Part shown: positions 13,610-24,056 of the stretch, in pieces
Layout of the letters: the number at the start of each line of letters is the position of its first letter
How positions within the stretch are numbered: position 1 is the stretch's first letter
Assembly: GCA_013398295.1 (NCBI GenBank)
Contig: VZSF01001054.1
Coordinates: 310,001-374,000 of the forward strand
Origin: Chionis minor
Taxonomy: Eukaryota > Chordata > Aves > Charadriiformes > Chionididae
Length of the DNA stretch: 64,000 nt
Direction: 5' to 3'
Translations under genes and position numbers: made by a program
Notes under the pieces: model-generated
Seen by the model: only the letters and a program-made list of their open reading frames with translations
The model's database searches: none
Told to the model about the DNA's origin: nothing

Positions 13610-15249
13610 CAAAGCCATGCTGCACTTTTTTTTAACACACAAAAAAACCCCCACAAAAACCAAAAAAGTAAAAAGTAAGTTTGCGATAAAACAATACCAG
13701 GCAGATGGAGGAAAATTATCACTACTACCAACTGCCTACGAATCGAACACTTAATTTCATTACATTTACCATCTGCCATCCTGGTGTACTTATTATTTGC
13801 TCATCTCCTATGCCCTGACCTTTTCTCTATCCGCTTTTTGAATTGCAAAATATCATTAAGTATAAATATGTACAATGCCACTGTATGGAAATATAACATG
13901 ATCTTGCAGTCCTGTAGGAACTTTCTTAATGTAAATTTTAAAAACAAAGCCAAAATAAAGACAGTATGTAAGACCAGGCAAGAGTGAAAGTGCTTAGAAC
14001 TGATGCAGAATTTGAATATTTTGCAGTATTCCCTCATCCTTCACATGCCTGGATATTCGAAAGGCTAAAAAGATCTCCTTTACTATGTAAACTGCATACT
14101 ACATAACAGGAAACCAAGTGACATTTAAGTCAGTTAATTTATATCCAATCTACTATTTTGATAATGCTGATGACATAATTAACCATTCCTTATGATTTAG
14201 ATGAATTAAAATAATGGAATTATTCATTTACATGCATAATTTTCAGTTAAGTAGATACCCAATAGATTCATCTTTTATGTAATTGTTATGCTTCATATTA
14301 GCCCCCATCCTCAAAGATTATTTCTGATTTGTAGCCCCAGGCATGCATACTGGACTCTCAAAATGGAAATAAATTTAGAATTTACAAAATTCTTAGTGAC
14401 TGTTTTGCTGAAGATATTTTCTGACAGGCCACACAGATTCCTTGACTTTTCAATGAATCAAGTAAGAATATCCTATGCTTAGTACTGGGCTATGTTTCAT
14501 CCGAAGTCAACTGTAACATGTTCAGAGGAAGCAGAATTAAGACACACTTTAGGAACAAAAAAAAAAAAGAAGTGAAATTGCTCTGTTCATCTACAAAAAT
14601 CAGATCCTGAACTAGTGAAGAGGCTTTTTGCAGATTAGGGCCAACCTCCACAGGATGTGTGGGAAATGTAGGATGCAAATGCTGCTTTCAGTATTACACT
14701 TGAACAGAAAACACTTTGAATCAAACCTCTAGGTATGATCACCTTTTCTGTGTTGATTCACACTGCCAGTGACCAGACAAGTGGACCGACATAGTAAACT
14801 ACTCGATTTTCAAAACATTGTAAAAATTTGGGGTTTTCAGGGAACTATCCCAAGTACAGCATAACTCACAGGTCTTTTTCAATGATTCCACCCATGGTCT
14901 TAATTCAACACATATAAAACCAAAAAGAATTTTTTTAAAAAAATAATTCTTTCATTAGGTAATTTTTATTTATCTGCAATCACACAAGTAACTTCAGCCT
15001 AAATGAGAACTAAGTGAAAACTTATTTTCATTAAAAAGAGCACATTGTTCCCAAGAAGCCATGAAATAGAAAGAAATTTCCATTATGCTTTGAATTATCA
15101 TATTTATAGAGAAAAATAGCAAAACTACATGATACACTCTTGCTAGCATTCATTTTCTTTATACCTAATAATAATCTTTATTATTTTCTCCTCAGTATAA
15201 AAAACCTCCTAGCATAAGATTTTTAAATTTCAGGGTATACTTTATAATA
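13610..15249. other. Unique AT-rich non-coding DNA
   Basis: Nothing recognised beyond poly-A runs (for example 14557-14568). Short reading frames occur on both strands with no recognisable product. Confidence 0.6.
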
Positions 15250-15317
15250 CGGGTGTTCATCATAGGAGACTCTCTCTTAAAGGGAACAGAAGGCCCAATA
15301 TGCAGATTGGACTCACT

Positions 15318-15423
15318 TCTTATAGAATCATAGAATCACTTGGGTTGGAAGAGACCTTCAAGATCATCGAGTCCAACCATAAACCTACACTGCCAAAACC
15401 ACCCCTAAACCATGCCCCTCTTA
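15318..15423. repeat. 5-bp direct repeat TCTTA flanking the nested CR1
   Basis: TCTTA occurs at 15318-15322 and again at 15419-15423, immediately outside the nested fragment. Removing the fragment and one TCTTA restores the ORF1 reading frame. It may be a target-site duplication or microhomology at the 5' junction. CR1 is generally described as making no or very short duplications. Confidence 0.65.
15323..15418 (-). mobile_element. Nested CR1 3' end fragment, minus strand
   Basis: The segment starts with the reverse complement of the CR1 3' tail (repeated ATAGAATCAT-type octamers) and continues ACTTGGGTTGGAAGAGACC, the avian CR1 3' UTR in antisense. Only about 96 bp are present, so the element is extremely 5'-truncated. 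It sits inside the older + strand CR1 and is therefore younger than it. Its 3' UTR differs from the copies at 3243 and 33261, pointing to another CR1 subfamily. Confidence 0.9.
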
Positions 15424-15620
15424 GGGAAGTCCACTGCCTCCCTGGGGCCTGGGTTAAAGATGTAAAGAGAAAACTTCATACCCTGGTACAGCCCTCAGAT
15501 TATTATCCACTACTGATTTTTCGTGTAGGCAGCGATGAAGTTGCAATGAGAAGCCCAAGGGCAATTAAGAGATACTTCGGATTGTCGGGACAACAGGTTA
15601 AGTGATCAGGAGCACAAGTA

Positions 15621-16373
15621 GGGTTCTCCTTTGTCCTTCCAGTTGCAGGGAATGATGAAGGAAGAAACAGGTGGACCCAGCTGATAAATACCTTTCTCTG
15701 AGCCTGGTGTCAATGGCAGAACTTTGGGGGTTTTGATCATGGGTCAGTCAACACCAAGACCGCTAGCGGGTGGGTCAGGAGTTAGTTGCACAGGAGTTAG
15801 CAGAGCTCGCTGAAAGAGCTTTAAACTAGATCTGAAGGGGGAAAGGGATAAAACCAGGATCACTAGAGATAAGCCTGGGGATGGCGTAATGATGTTTGAG
15901 GGACAGTGTGCTAGTGAGGTCCTTTGGTCTGCCATTTCAGTGGCAGTTGGGGATGGAGATCCATGCAGCAGCAAAGATGCAAGGGTTATTGGTGTGNGGG
16001 TTCTCCTTTGTCCTTCCAGTTGCAGGGAATGATGAAGGAAGAAACAGGTGGACCCAGCTGATAAATACCTTTCTCTGAGCCTGGTGTCAATGGCAGAACT
16101 TTGGGGGTTTTGATCATGGGTCAGTCAACACCAAGACCGCTAGCGGGTGGGTCAGGAGTTAGTTGCACAGGAGTTAGCAGAGCTCGCTGAAAGAGCTTTA
16201 AACTAGATCTGAAGGGGGAAAGGGATAAAACCAGGATCACTAGAGATAAGCCTGGGGATGGCGTAATGATGTTTGAGGGACAGTGTGCTAGTGAGGTCCT
16301 TTGGTCTGCCATTTCAGTGGCAGTTGGGGATGGAGATCCATGCAGCAGCAAAGATGCAAGGGTTATTGGTGTG
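15621..16373 (+). repeat. Exact 376-bp direct duplication joined by a single N
   Basis: Bases 15621-15996 and 15998-16373 are each 376 bp and read identically as far as I compared them, with one N (15997) between. They lie in a decayed CR1 that has accumulated stops and substitutions, so two perfect copies are not expected from an old event. A lone N at the exact boundary is what scaffolding leaves when two contigs that overlap are not merged. I regard the second copy as a false duplication. A recent tandem duplication is the alternative. Confidence 0.9.
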
Positions 16374-16495
16374 TTAGAAACCACGAAAGTGCCTGAGAAC
16401 AGTCACATAGGAATTAGGGCTTCTCCCCCCAAAAATTGGTGGGATCAATAGTGGAACTGAAGTGCATCTACACCAATGCACACAGCATGGGCAAC

Positions 16496-16843
16496 TAACT
16501 ATGGGTTCTCTAAAAAAAAGTAAACACTAGAGACAGCTGGGAAGCACGGTTGTACCAACTTATGGCTTAACAATATGGTAAACAAAACCATTATTCTCTA
16601 CTATAAAGACTATATTGACTAAAGAAATAAAATTGGCTATGTGCAACTAAAACCAAGGCATAATAGTAGAGACCAGAACCTCACATTGCTACATCCAAGG
16701 GTTTAGGACTTAATCCTAAGTGATGAAATTGCGATACAAATTATCCATATATAATTTACTGCTTCTGTAAAGTTAGAGCTTTAAGAGTTCTTCATACTCA
16801 GGAGCCAGTTTGATATGTCTGTATTAAAAGGAAGAATTATGCT
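16496..16843. other. Non-coding DNA after the CR1 relic
   Basis: After about 16495 I can no longer align the sequence to CR1. No gene or other repeat is seen. Confidence 0.5.
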
Positions 16844-16871
16844 GGGGGGGGGTAAGGGCGCAGGGGAGGGG
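16844..16871 (+). other. G-quadruplex motif
   Basis: A run of nine G (16844-16852), then GGG, GGGG and GGGG, are separated by loops TAA, CGCA and A. This satisfies the classical four-tract rule with short loops on the + strand. No promoter or gene is visible beside it. Confidence 0.7.
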
Positions 16872-19800
16872 AACAACTCAACTAATTTAGCTTGGCATTA
16901 TATTGTCCAGATTTTCATTGGTTACTCTCTTATGAAAGACATAATCCTTACTACTTTGAGCCAGGGATGTTTCCTCATTGCCGCCTTTGGAAGAAGGATT
17001 GAACCATCACTAAGAATCAAGTATTTTAGAGCTGCTGACCACAGTGAGAACCAAAGGCAATACAGCATATTTACTACTTCTTAGTTTATTTTAATCTGAA
17101 ATTAAATTAATCTCCTAATTATTGTCTTTGCAGAATTCCTGAGGGCCATAGCTGCACTTGAGAAACATTATAGGAAATAGATATTCCTCATAAGCAGACA
17201 TTAGGATTCACAGGTCTGAGAGCCCGAATATACTGTTTTGGCTTCTATTACCATAAAAATTACACCCTTCCCCTTGCTTCATACTCTGTTACTTTCTTAG
17301 ATGGAAGTATTCCCTTCTTACAATTTTTGTTCCCGTCTGTAAAAGAAAGATTGAGCTAAAACACAGGAGGTTCATCAGCAATCTACTAACCCCTCTCTGC
17401 TGTAAACCCTAAAATATCAGACTCCATGAATTGATTTTCTTTCATTCTCTGCTGCAGGCATAACTGTTAATGAAGTTGCCAGGTCTGTTGAGATTCTAAA
17501 GATTTATTTGTTATACTGAACATAATGTCAGGACAGAGAGTTATTGGTTGCTTTACTCTGACAGTTTTATTCATGAAGCAGAATACTGGAACTTACGGAA
17601 GCTTAGCTCACTCAATACATCATTCCTGAAACTTAGTTAAAAGCTTAATGCAAACTTAGTTTAAAGGAGAACAATTGCCTTTAACATGCAAATATTTTAT
17701 AAATAAATTGCCATAAAACATTTAAGTGAATTATTCTGTCATATAATCACTCTAAGGAAAGTTGTGGGCTGACTTCCTCGTACTAGCCCTGCATCAATCT
17801 AAACCACAGCAGTCAGTATTAGAAATGTCCCTTTAAATGTCCTACCCTGTTTGGTTCATGTCCCTATCCCCTCTCATACTCATATTTGAGTTCAGCTGCA
17901 TCAAGGCAAATGTGGGACTCAAATTTGGATCTGGCACATAAAAATCAGATATGAGGCAACACTCCACTTTCCCACCCCTGGCAATAAATAAAAATCTCTC
18001 AATATTATTATTTGTACAATAGCGGTACTAAGATTCATTTGGCAAGAAAGGAACGACACTGTGCAAAGTTCTGTCTGTCCAGATTTAACAGTAGCTCAAC
18101 GCCAATGACTCAGATCGGTTCTTCTGTGTCTCCCCAAACCTGATGAGCAGGATTGCTCATCACATTTTCTCTTGTAGAAAATAACATTTTAGAGTGTTTT
18201 TAAAAGACCTATTATTTTTCACATTTCTCTTGTAAAGCAAAAAACTCTAGTCAAACACTGAAGGAGAAGAATGTGATAAAGAATATACTTAGGACATAGA
18301 ATGAGAAGACATTGAATAAAATCATTGTACTGCTCTCTCAGTGTTTCCTCTGTAAGTGCTACTTACCCAACCATTCTTTTGCTTAAAGTAAGCGAGGACT
18401 TGATACAACTATAAGATATTCCCTCCACACATCCAGTCCTACCCGATCTTACACTAGAATTGGTTCAATAAGAATGTAGTGCTCTTCTACTTCCCAATAA
18501 GTGCATTTTGCTCAGTGCTCCCCCATTACTCTTTTGTTGTAATCTTCACTGAAGCTCAGCGTTATTCTCCCAATCCCAAATTATCAAATCATATTCATGC
18601 TTTCCCTGTTTTGTGAACAATGCTTAAAATCCCTGCTCAAATTCTTCTGCTTCCTATGCTTCACTTACAAAATAGTTTAAAATGTCTCAAAAGGAAAAGT
18701 AATCTTAAGATCATATTCTTCCCCCTCTTCCCAAGAAAGCACTTACCAAGAAAAGCAAAAATCAACACATGAAGAACAACTCAGCCAACTTGCGTGCTTT
18801 TTGTTTTCCTTTCCCTGTTCCTGTTCAACTAAACTGAATATTGCAGCTAACCCTGGCCCGAGGCAAAGTACAGTGCACATTTATCACATGATTCTACATA
18901 GGGGTTATCACCTACAAACATATGACACACATCATTTTCTGTAAAAGCTCTTCACTCAGCAGCCTCTAACGGCTAGATTTGCCATTTGACAGACAAAGTT
19001 GAAGATAAGACAAAACCAGAAATATTTTTTTTTCTATTAGGTGATGACACAAGTTTCTGTAGGATGTTATCCCCTCAGCCAAACTCCATGCAATGACAGA
19101 GTTGTTCTACACACGTAAAACTGGCCTCGAACAACAACATTATTGCAAGAATTCGCATAATACCCCTTATGTATCTCCTACGAAAGTGACCGTTTTTATT
19201 AGACAATATAAGATAAATAGGAGGTCAATAAAACACAGCAGAGTTCCACAAACCAGGGAGAAAACACATTTTCTTTTCAAGGTCATGGACCCAGTCTGAG
19301 CTGCTGTTAAATTAAAACTACCCTTTTGAGATGCTTAAATTATCTGTGCCATGTGGATTGGGACCATTGACAGCTGATGAGAAAATTACTTCTGTACTAC
19401 CTCAGGGGAATTCCCACACCTATTAGACCTCAGTGGAAATGAGATAAGTTTGCTTTAAGCTCCTTCCGGGCTGTATGCCAGAGTTTGGCAGAATGCATAA
19501 AAGAAACAGAGCTCCCAGGCCAGCAGTCACTTAGGCTTGGATTTGGTGTTTGACAAGGAATGCCTAAATGAAGCAAAGGGGGGNGAATCAGAGAGTACTC
19601 TGTCTTCCAAAAGAGGTGACTTTGAGAGACAAACATCTCCTTATTTCCAAAGAAGAATTGTGAGTAAGAGGATGGGATGGGGTTTTTGCAAGCAAAGCTG
19701 AGTCAGTAAAGAACCCAAGGTTATCAATTTAGCAGCCACAGGTTACAAAATATTCTGTAAGATTAGTAGAGATCCTGATGTGTAATTTCTCAAACGCACA

Positions 19801-20985
19801 TGACAGATTCATCATAAATAATAAACCAATGCATAAATGTAGCTTATGTCTTGGGGGATAATGCCACATTCTTTTCACTTGTAGGTCATCAGCTGTCATT
19901 TTAATTCCTAGCATTAGGGTCTTCTAAATCCCTCAACACTGGCAGTCCACTTCTACATAAATAATGCTGCATTCCTGTAGCTAGCTGAGTTTTCCAGGCA
20001 ATAGTTGAATCTAACAGAGCAGAATAGCTTTTCAAAATTGTCATACAAGAAGCAGGGAAAGTGTGATTTTTATTCTAACATTATATGAGGAGCAATACGA
20101 GAATAATATAGCTCCTGAAGCTGCTCCCTCTCTCCCTACTTTGCAGCAGAGCTTCCTTTAAGAACCCCTACAAGAGAATCTGGATTCTCATGTCACTACT
20201 AGCTGGCACAGACCACATTGTAACTAGAAAATCCTGCAGCTAAATCCCCACTTTTTAAACCTCTGTGTTTACTCAACGCTGATGTGTGGGAATGCCAAAC
20301 ATTCATACGGTCTTCCCTCTAAACATCTTGGGTACAGGGTAGAGCTGGCCCAGTTTAAGATGAACCAGAACGAAGCTCTTAGGCAAAACAGAGGCTCTCC
20401 TGAAGTCTTACCAGGTTCTCCTGCTTGCTAACTATCCATTATCTTGACAGGAATGGCTTGGCTCCAGGAAAGGGAATTCACAAGATATTCCTTAAGTCCC
20501 TTGAATGATCCTGCCCTTCCTTCATCTTCTTTCCACATCCTTCTGGCTACGTAGGCTTTCCACGGCGTCTTACCTACTTCTGTTCACAGCCCTTAACTCT
20601 CCTTGCACAGACATTTATAGTCTCTGAACTCTGCCATTTACTCCAGTAGGGGCCTCAAAATTGACTCTTGAAAAGTAAGAATTCCTTTATGAATCTACTT
20701 TGCACACTCCCAACAGGGCTCGGATTATGTACGCTACAGGACTGTCATGGTCATAAAATGGCACAAACATTATTTTGCTTGTGCTTTAGAAGCTATCAGC
20801 AAAACTCTTGGCAACACATCTCAAATTAAATATGTGCTTTTCATCAGTGGTGTCAGTCAGATAGTTCTGCCAAGACATCTTAAACTATGGAGCTAAAGCT
20901 TACTACATTATTTATTAGAGCAATAATAAGTATAATAATGATCATCAATGTATTTATAGGCTTGTTTTACTTTCTTTTTGTTTAG
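16872..20985. other. Unique AT-rich non-coding DNA
   Basis: No gene is recognised. It contains a short hairpin (18141-18162) and one N at 19584 following six G (19578-19583), which marks another contig join or uncalled base in a G run. Confidence 0.6.
18141..18162. repeat. Perfect 9-bp hairpin with 4-nt loop
   Basis: TGATGAGCA (18141-18149) and TGCTCATCA (18154-18162) are exact reverse complements around the loop GGAT. No T-run or gene end follows, so there is no reason to assign a function. Confidence 0.5.
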
Positions 20986-21064
20986 GCAGAGCTAGATAGC
21001 TTCTTTCAGAGTTTACTGTTAAGCCAGGGTTTACTAAGGCTCTACAGAAACATTTTCTTTTCAG
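20986..21064 (+). other. Exon-like segment with strong splice-site consensus
   Basis: A long pyrimidine tract ending TTTTTGTTTAG (to 20985) looks like a good 3' splice site. CAG followed by GTAAGG at 21062-21070 is a near-perfect 5' splice site. They enclose 79 bp that stay open in only one of three frames, giving 26 codons without a recognisable motif. Such pairs also arise by chance in AT-rich DNA, and 79 bp is short, so this is a candidate exon of an unknown coding or lncRNA transcript, or a decoy. Confidence 0.15.
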
Positions 21065-22284
21065 GTAAGGGCATTAAAGGTTTAGATGCATTTTTTTCTT
21101 TTTGCCTTAAATTTATCTTTTATTAAAAAGCCACAAGAAGCAAGCAGTGGAAAAACACTACAAAAACAGTGCAAGCTCTCAGCTCACAGAGCCTCAGCTA
21201 TTATCCGACTGTGGATTTTAAAATGACAAACAACAACATGCAAGTGAAAATAACATGTCATTTCTCCTCTCACCCACCTCTGGGTAAGTGGAATTGCCAT
21301 TAAAAAAAAATAAAAAAAAAATCAAGGTAATTTGTTTTCACTTGACAGCAGGAACTAAAAGTACATCAACGTTGCTGTCATCAGCAGTATCTTGAATTCC
21401 CCCACAGTGATGTTTGTGCCTGATCGAAGGGGACACTCGCAGAGCTATAGACAGAAAGTCAAGCTCAGAGAGCAAATGGGCATTGCTCATACTTTCAGCA
21501 AGCATCAACGGATATTTCATATTTGATCTTAAACTTAGGAAAGGGATAAAGGATGAGGAAAACTAAACCCATTTCCAGATATTGCAGCTGACATTCATCA
21601 AATGATCAGTAACACTATTTGCTTTTTCCATTGGTCAACTATAAACAATCATGGGCAACGCCTGCTTGAGCAATATTTTTGTTTGTACAAAATAGAGTGA
21701 TAATTTTAACTGTACAACTGAGAATCCCCTACATCAAAAATATTCCTACATCTTTCCGATTCAAGGGAGTTCTTTCCAGCTGTGAGACTTCTGTCATCAC
21801 ATGTCAAGGCTGTACACAGTATGAAACAGAAAAGAGGTACTAAATAGTTCAGTTCTGTCATAACGGTTCACTACTGCATCTACACATACATCAATCATCT
21901 GCTGAGCCATATCTCCTTCCTGTTTCACTCAATATTCATCTCAAAGTTCTTAAGTACAAGGCAGGATCAAGATGTAAATGAGTCAAATTTGATTGAAACC
22001 TCTATCTCCTACAGCACAACAAGAGGCGGAGAAAAGAACTTAATGTTATTGGTTTCCATTCTAACCACCCCCAGTTAGGTTCACAAAAACTGCAATCTCT
22101 ATGCTCATACTGCAGTGAAGTTCATATTAAGAATTGCTATAAAATGGTTCAAACTTCCACAGAACGCTAGGCACTATCCATCTTTTCCATCTTAGGTGAA
22201 CTACTCTGTTGGTAGGTCTTTTACTTTTGACTACCTCCCTGTTGCTCCCTCTCTCTGGCTTTATCAACGTATTGCATTACAAGA
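21065..22284. other. Non-coding DNA, possible conserved block near 21120-21300
   Basis: No gene is seen. A-rich runs occur at 21302-21320. The stretch 21120-21300 has balanced composition without simple repeats, which could mark a conserved non-coding element, but nothing in a single sequence proves it. Confidence 0.3.
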
Positions 22285-22532
22285 TATCATAATAGGATAA
22301 TTCAGGTTATACAGACCCTCGTCTAGTCTCTAATTCAACCTCCTGCTCAAGCAAGCTGAGCTACAAGGTCAGATCAGGTTGCCCAGGTTATCCAGCCTGG
22401 TCACGAAAATGTCAAAGAAAGGAGATTTGCCCAACCTATTTCAGCAATCCATTCCCTGTCCTCCTTGAGACAAAGTTTCTTGTATCCAGTCAGCAATCCA
22501 TGCAGCTGCAAGCATAATTCCCACTGCACCTT
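22285..22532 (-). mobile_element. Old CR1 3' end fragment, minus strand
   Basis: Reading along the + strand, a decayed octamer tail (ATCATAATAGGATAATT) is followed by the antisense CR1 3' UTR. It is recognisable by CAACCTCCTGCTCAAGCA, CAGATCAGGTTGCCCAGG and CTTGTATCCAGTCAGCA. The many substitutions show it is older than the copy at 33261. It belongs to a different CR1 subfamily from the nested copy at 15323, as its 3' UTR wording differs. No coding part beyond the very C-terminus of ORF2 would be included. The right edge is approximate. Confidence 0.8.
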
Positions 22533-24018
22533 ACCATCTGGGATTTCTCCACTTTAAGAGAATCCTTAGTGGGAACTAGCAAAAGTGGAAATCCACTCAC
22601 ATAACCTGCAAGAGTGACTAGGCATAAAAAAATCTGATCTGGTGTCAGGCATTACTTTAGTTGCTTATTACGTATATGATTGATGAGACAGGAAAAAAAA
22701 AGTGAATCTCTGCAGACAGCCTGCAGAACACATTATGAGAATATCTATTTGCTTTTTGTTTGCATTTCCCAAATACTTCAGTGAAAAAGCTTTCCTAGCG
22801 CAAGTCTTTGCAAAGGTTTAATATGGTATGCTCAAACTGCAAATGAGGTATGGTACACTCAAATACGGGGTTCCCATTGCTTTTAGTTTTAAGTCATTTG
22901 AAGAGAGGACAGGGAAGTTGCCACATGCCTTCTTCTCATAATTGAGCATTTGTGAATGACTGAGAGTTACTGACTTTAAAAGGTAATTTGGAATGCCTAC
23001 AAATACTTGAGTAATGTATAAACCGGAGAACAGTGGATTGAAGAGAATTAGACAAATGGATACACTTCAAAATGGAAAGTGCAACTATGCTTTTGAGTGA
23101 GACAGCTAAAGCCCTGCTTCCTTTATTCTGCACGATGTTTAACAACTATCAATGAGCAAACTGTCTAGGTTGGCCACCCCTCAGCCCTACACCACTGAAA
23201 CCTTTCTTTCACTTTCTTGCAAAGGGGCATGTGTGTCCTGAAGGCTGCGTATGTGAGAATCTCAGGTTTCTTTCTCTTCCAGGATACCATATAGGACAAA
23301 GGACTTATGCTTACTTGTGGGAAGTGGTCATTTTCTGACCCTCAGCTTGACTGCATACCAGCCAAAAGCTTGAAATAAATCACAGCCAGGCATACTGGGC
23401 TTTAACCCTGCCCATAGTCCCCAATTAATTAACCTAAAGTGAAAGAGTCTACAGAGCCTCTTGTCAGTCTAACTTGCATGAGAAATTCTTCCCTAGCCTC
23501 CAAAACTTGCAAACAAAGCAAAATACCAATAGTATTTCATCAGCACAAGTCCAAGAGAGTATGCTGTTTTATGACTATAAAAAAAATGATTACTGTTGAC
23601 CGTGAGAGATTTCCCTACAGAGGGCATGCAGGGAGCCATCAGGACCCATCAACCACAAGGCTTAGGCAAGCAAAAATCTGACTTCTTTAAGCTTAAATCC
23701 CATGCTCAAGTACAAGAAAGAAGGCAACTATCACTGAAAGCATCTGCAGGCCAAAGCTACAGCAAGGGAAGAGCAAGAGTGGTTTCTGAAGGTGTCTGTG
23801 CAGGACCCACCGTGCTCAGCAGTCTTGTGCAGCTGCCCAGCAACAGGGTCCACATCTGCAGAGCAGCTACGAGGAGGAGTCCGGGGCAGGCAGAGTAAAA
23901 GGAGAGGGCTCAGAGGACCCAATACAGGGTTCTGATTTTAGGCACCTTTGACTTAGAGGCTGTGTTGGAAATTAATGACATTTGGAAGCCAGGCTGCTAT
24001 AGTGAACCTGCAGGAAAC

Positions 24019-24056
24019 TGTGTGTGTGTGCGCGCACATGCACACGTGCACATGTA
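24019..24056. repeat. 38-nt alternating purine-pyrimidine tract (Z-DNA type)
   Basis: A TG run passes into CG and then CA/TG dinucleotides. The tract alternates strictly between pyrimidine and purine for 38 nt and includes GCGCGC. Such tracts can adopt left-handed Z-DNA under negative supercoiling and are also unstable microsatellites. Confidence 0.8.

Larger units (their letters stand above)
15253..15743 (+). pseudogene. CR1 ORF1 relic, SGNH/GDSL esterase-like domain
   Basis: CR1 ORF1 carries an SGNH-type esterase domain of uncertain role in retrotransposition. The nucleophile block GDSLLKGTE is intact at 15265-15291. After the nested insertion the frame resumes as LREVHCLPGAWVKD (15420-15461). 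The third block, normally GxND, reads VGSDEV (about 15526-15543), so its Asn is lost. The C-terminal DHG of the fifth block survives at 15735-15743, but stop codons precede it. The phase changes across the insertion exactly as 101 added bases predict (96 insert plus 5 duplicated), which confirms that the two halves were once one frame. Confidence 0.8.
15250..16495 (+). mobile_element. CR1 LINE relic, ORF1 to start of ORF2, + strand, interrupted
   Basis: An old CR1 fragment from the esterase-like domain of ORF1 through the ORF1-ORF2 spacer to the start of ORF2. The spacer end is recognisable from the words around 16458-16495 (CTGAAGTGCATCTACACC, then CATGGGCAAC), which in CR1 encode the beginning of the endonuclease ORF. 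The copy lacks both its 5' end and its 3' end. It is split by a younger CR1 piece at 15323-15418 and inflated by a 376-bp duplication with an N at 15997. Without the insertion and the second copy it would be about 770 bp. Confidence 0.82.

Noticed and set aside
15744..16384. Two near-identical minus-strand ORFs of 76 and 87 codons, looking like a duplicated gene
   Set aside because: They are antisense frames of CR1 sequence lying in the two halves of the 376-bp assembly duplication.
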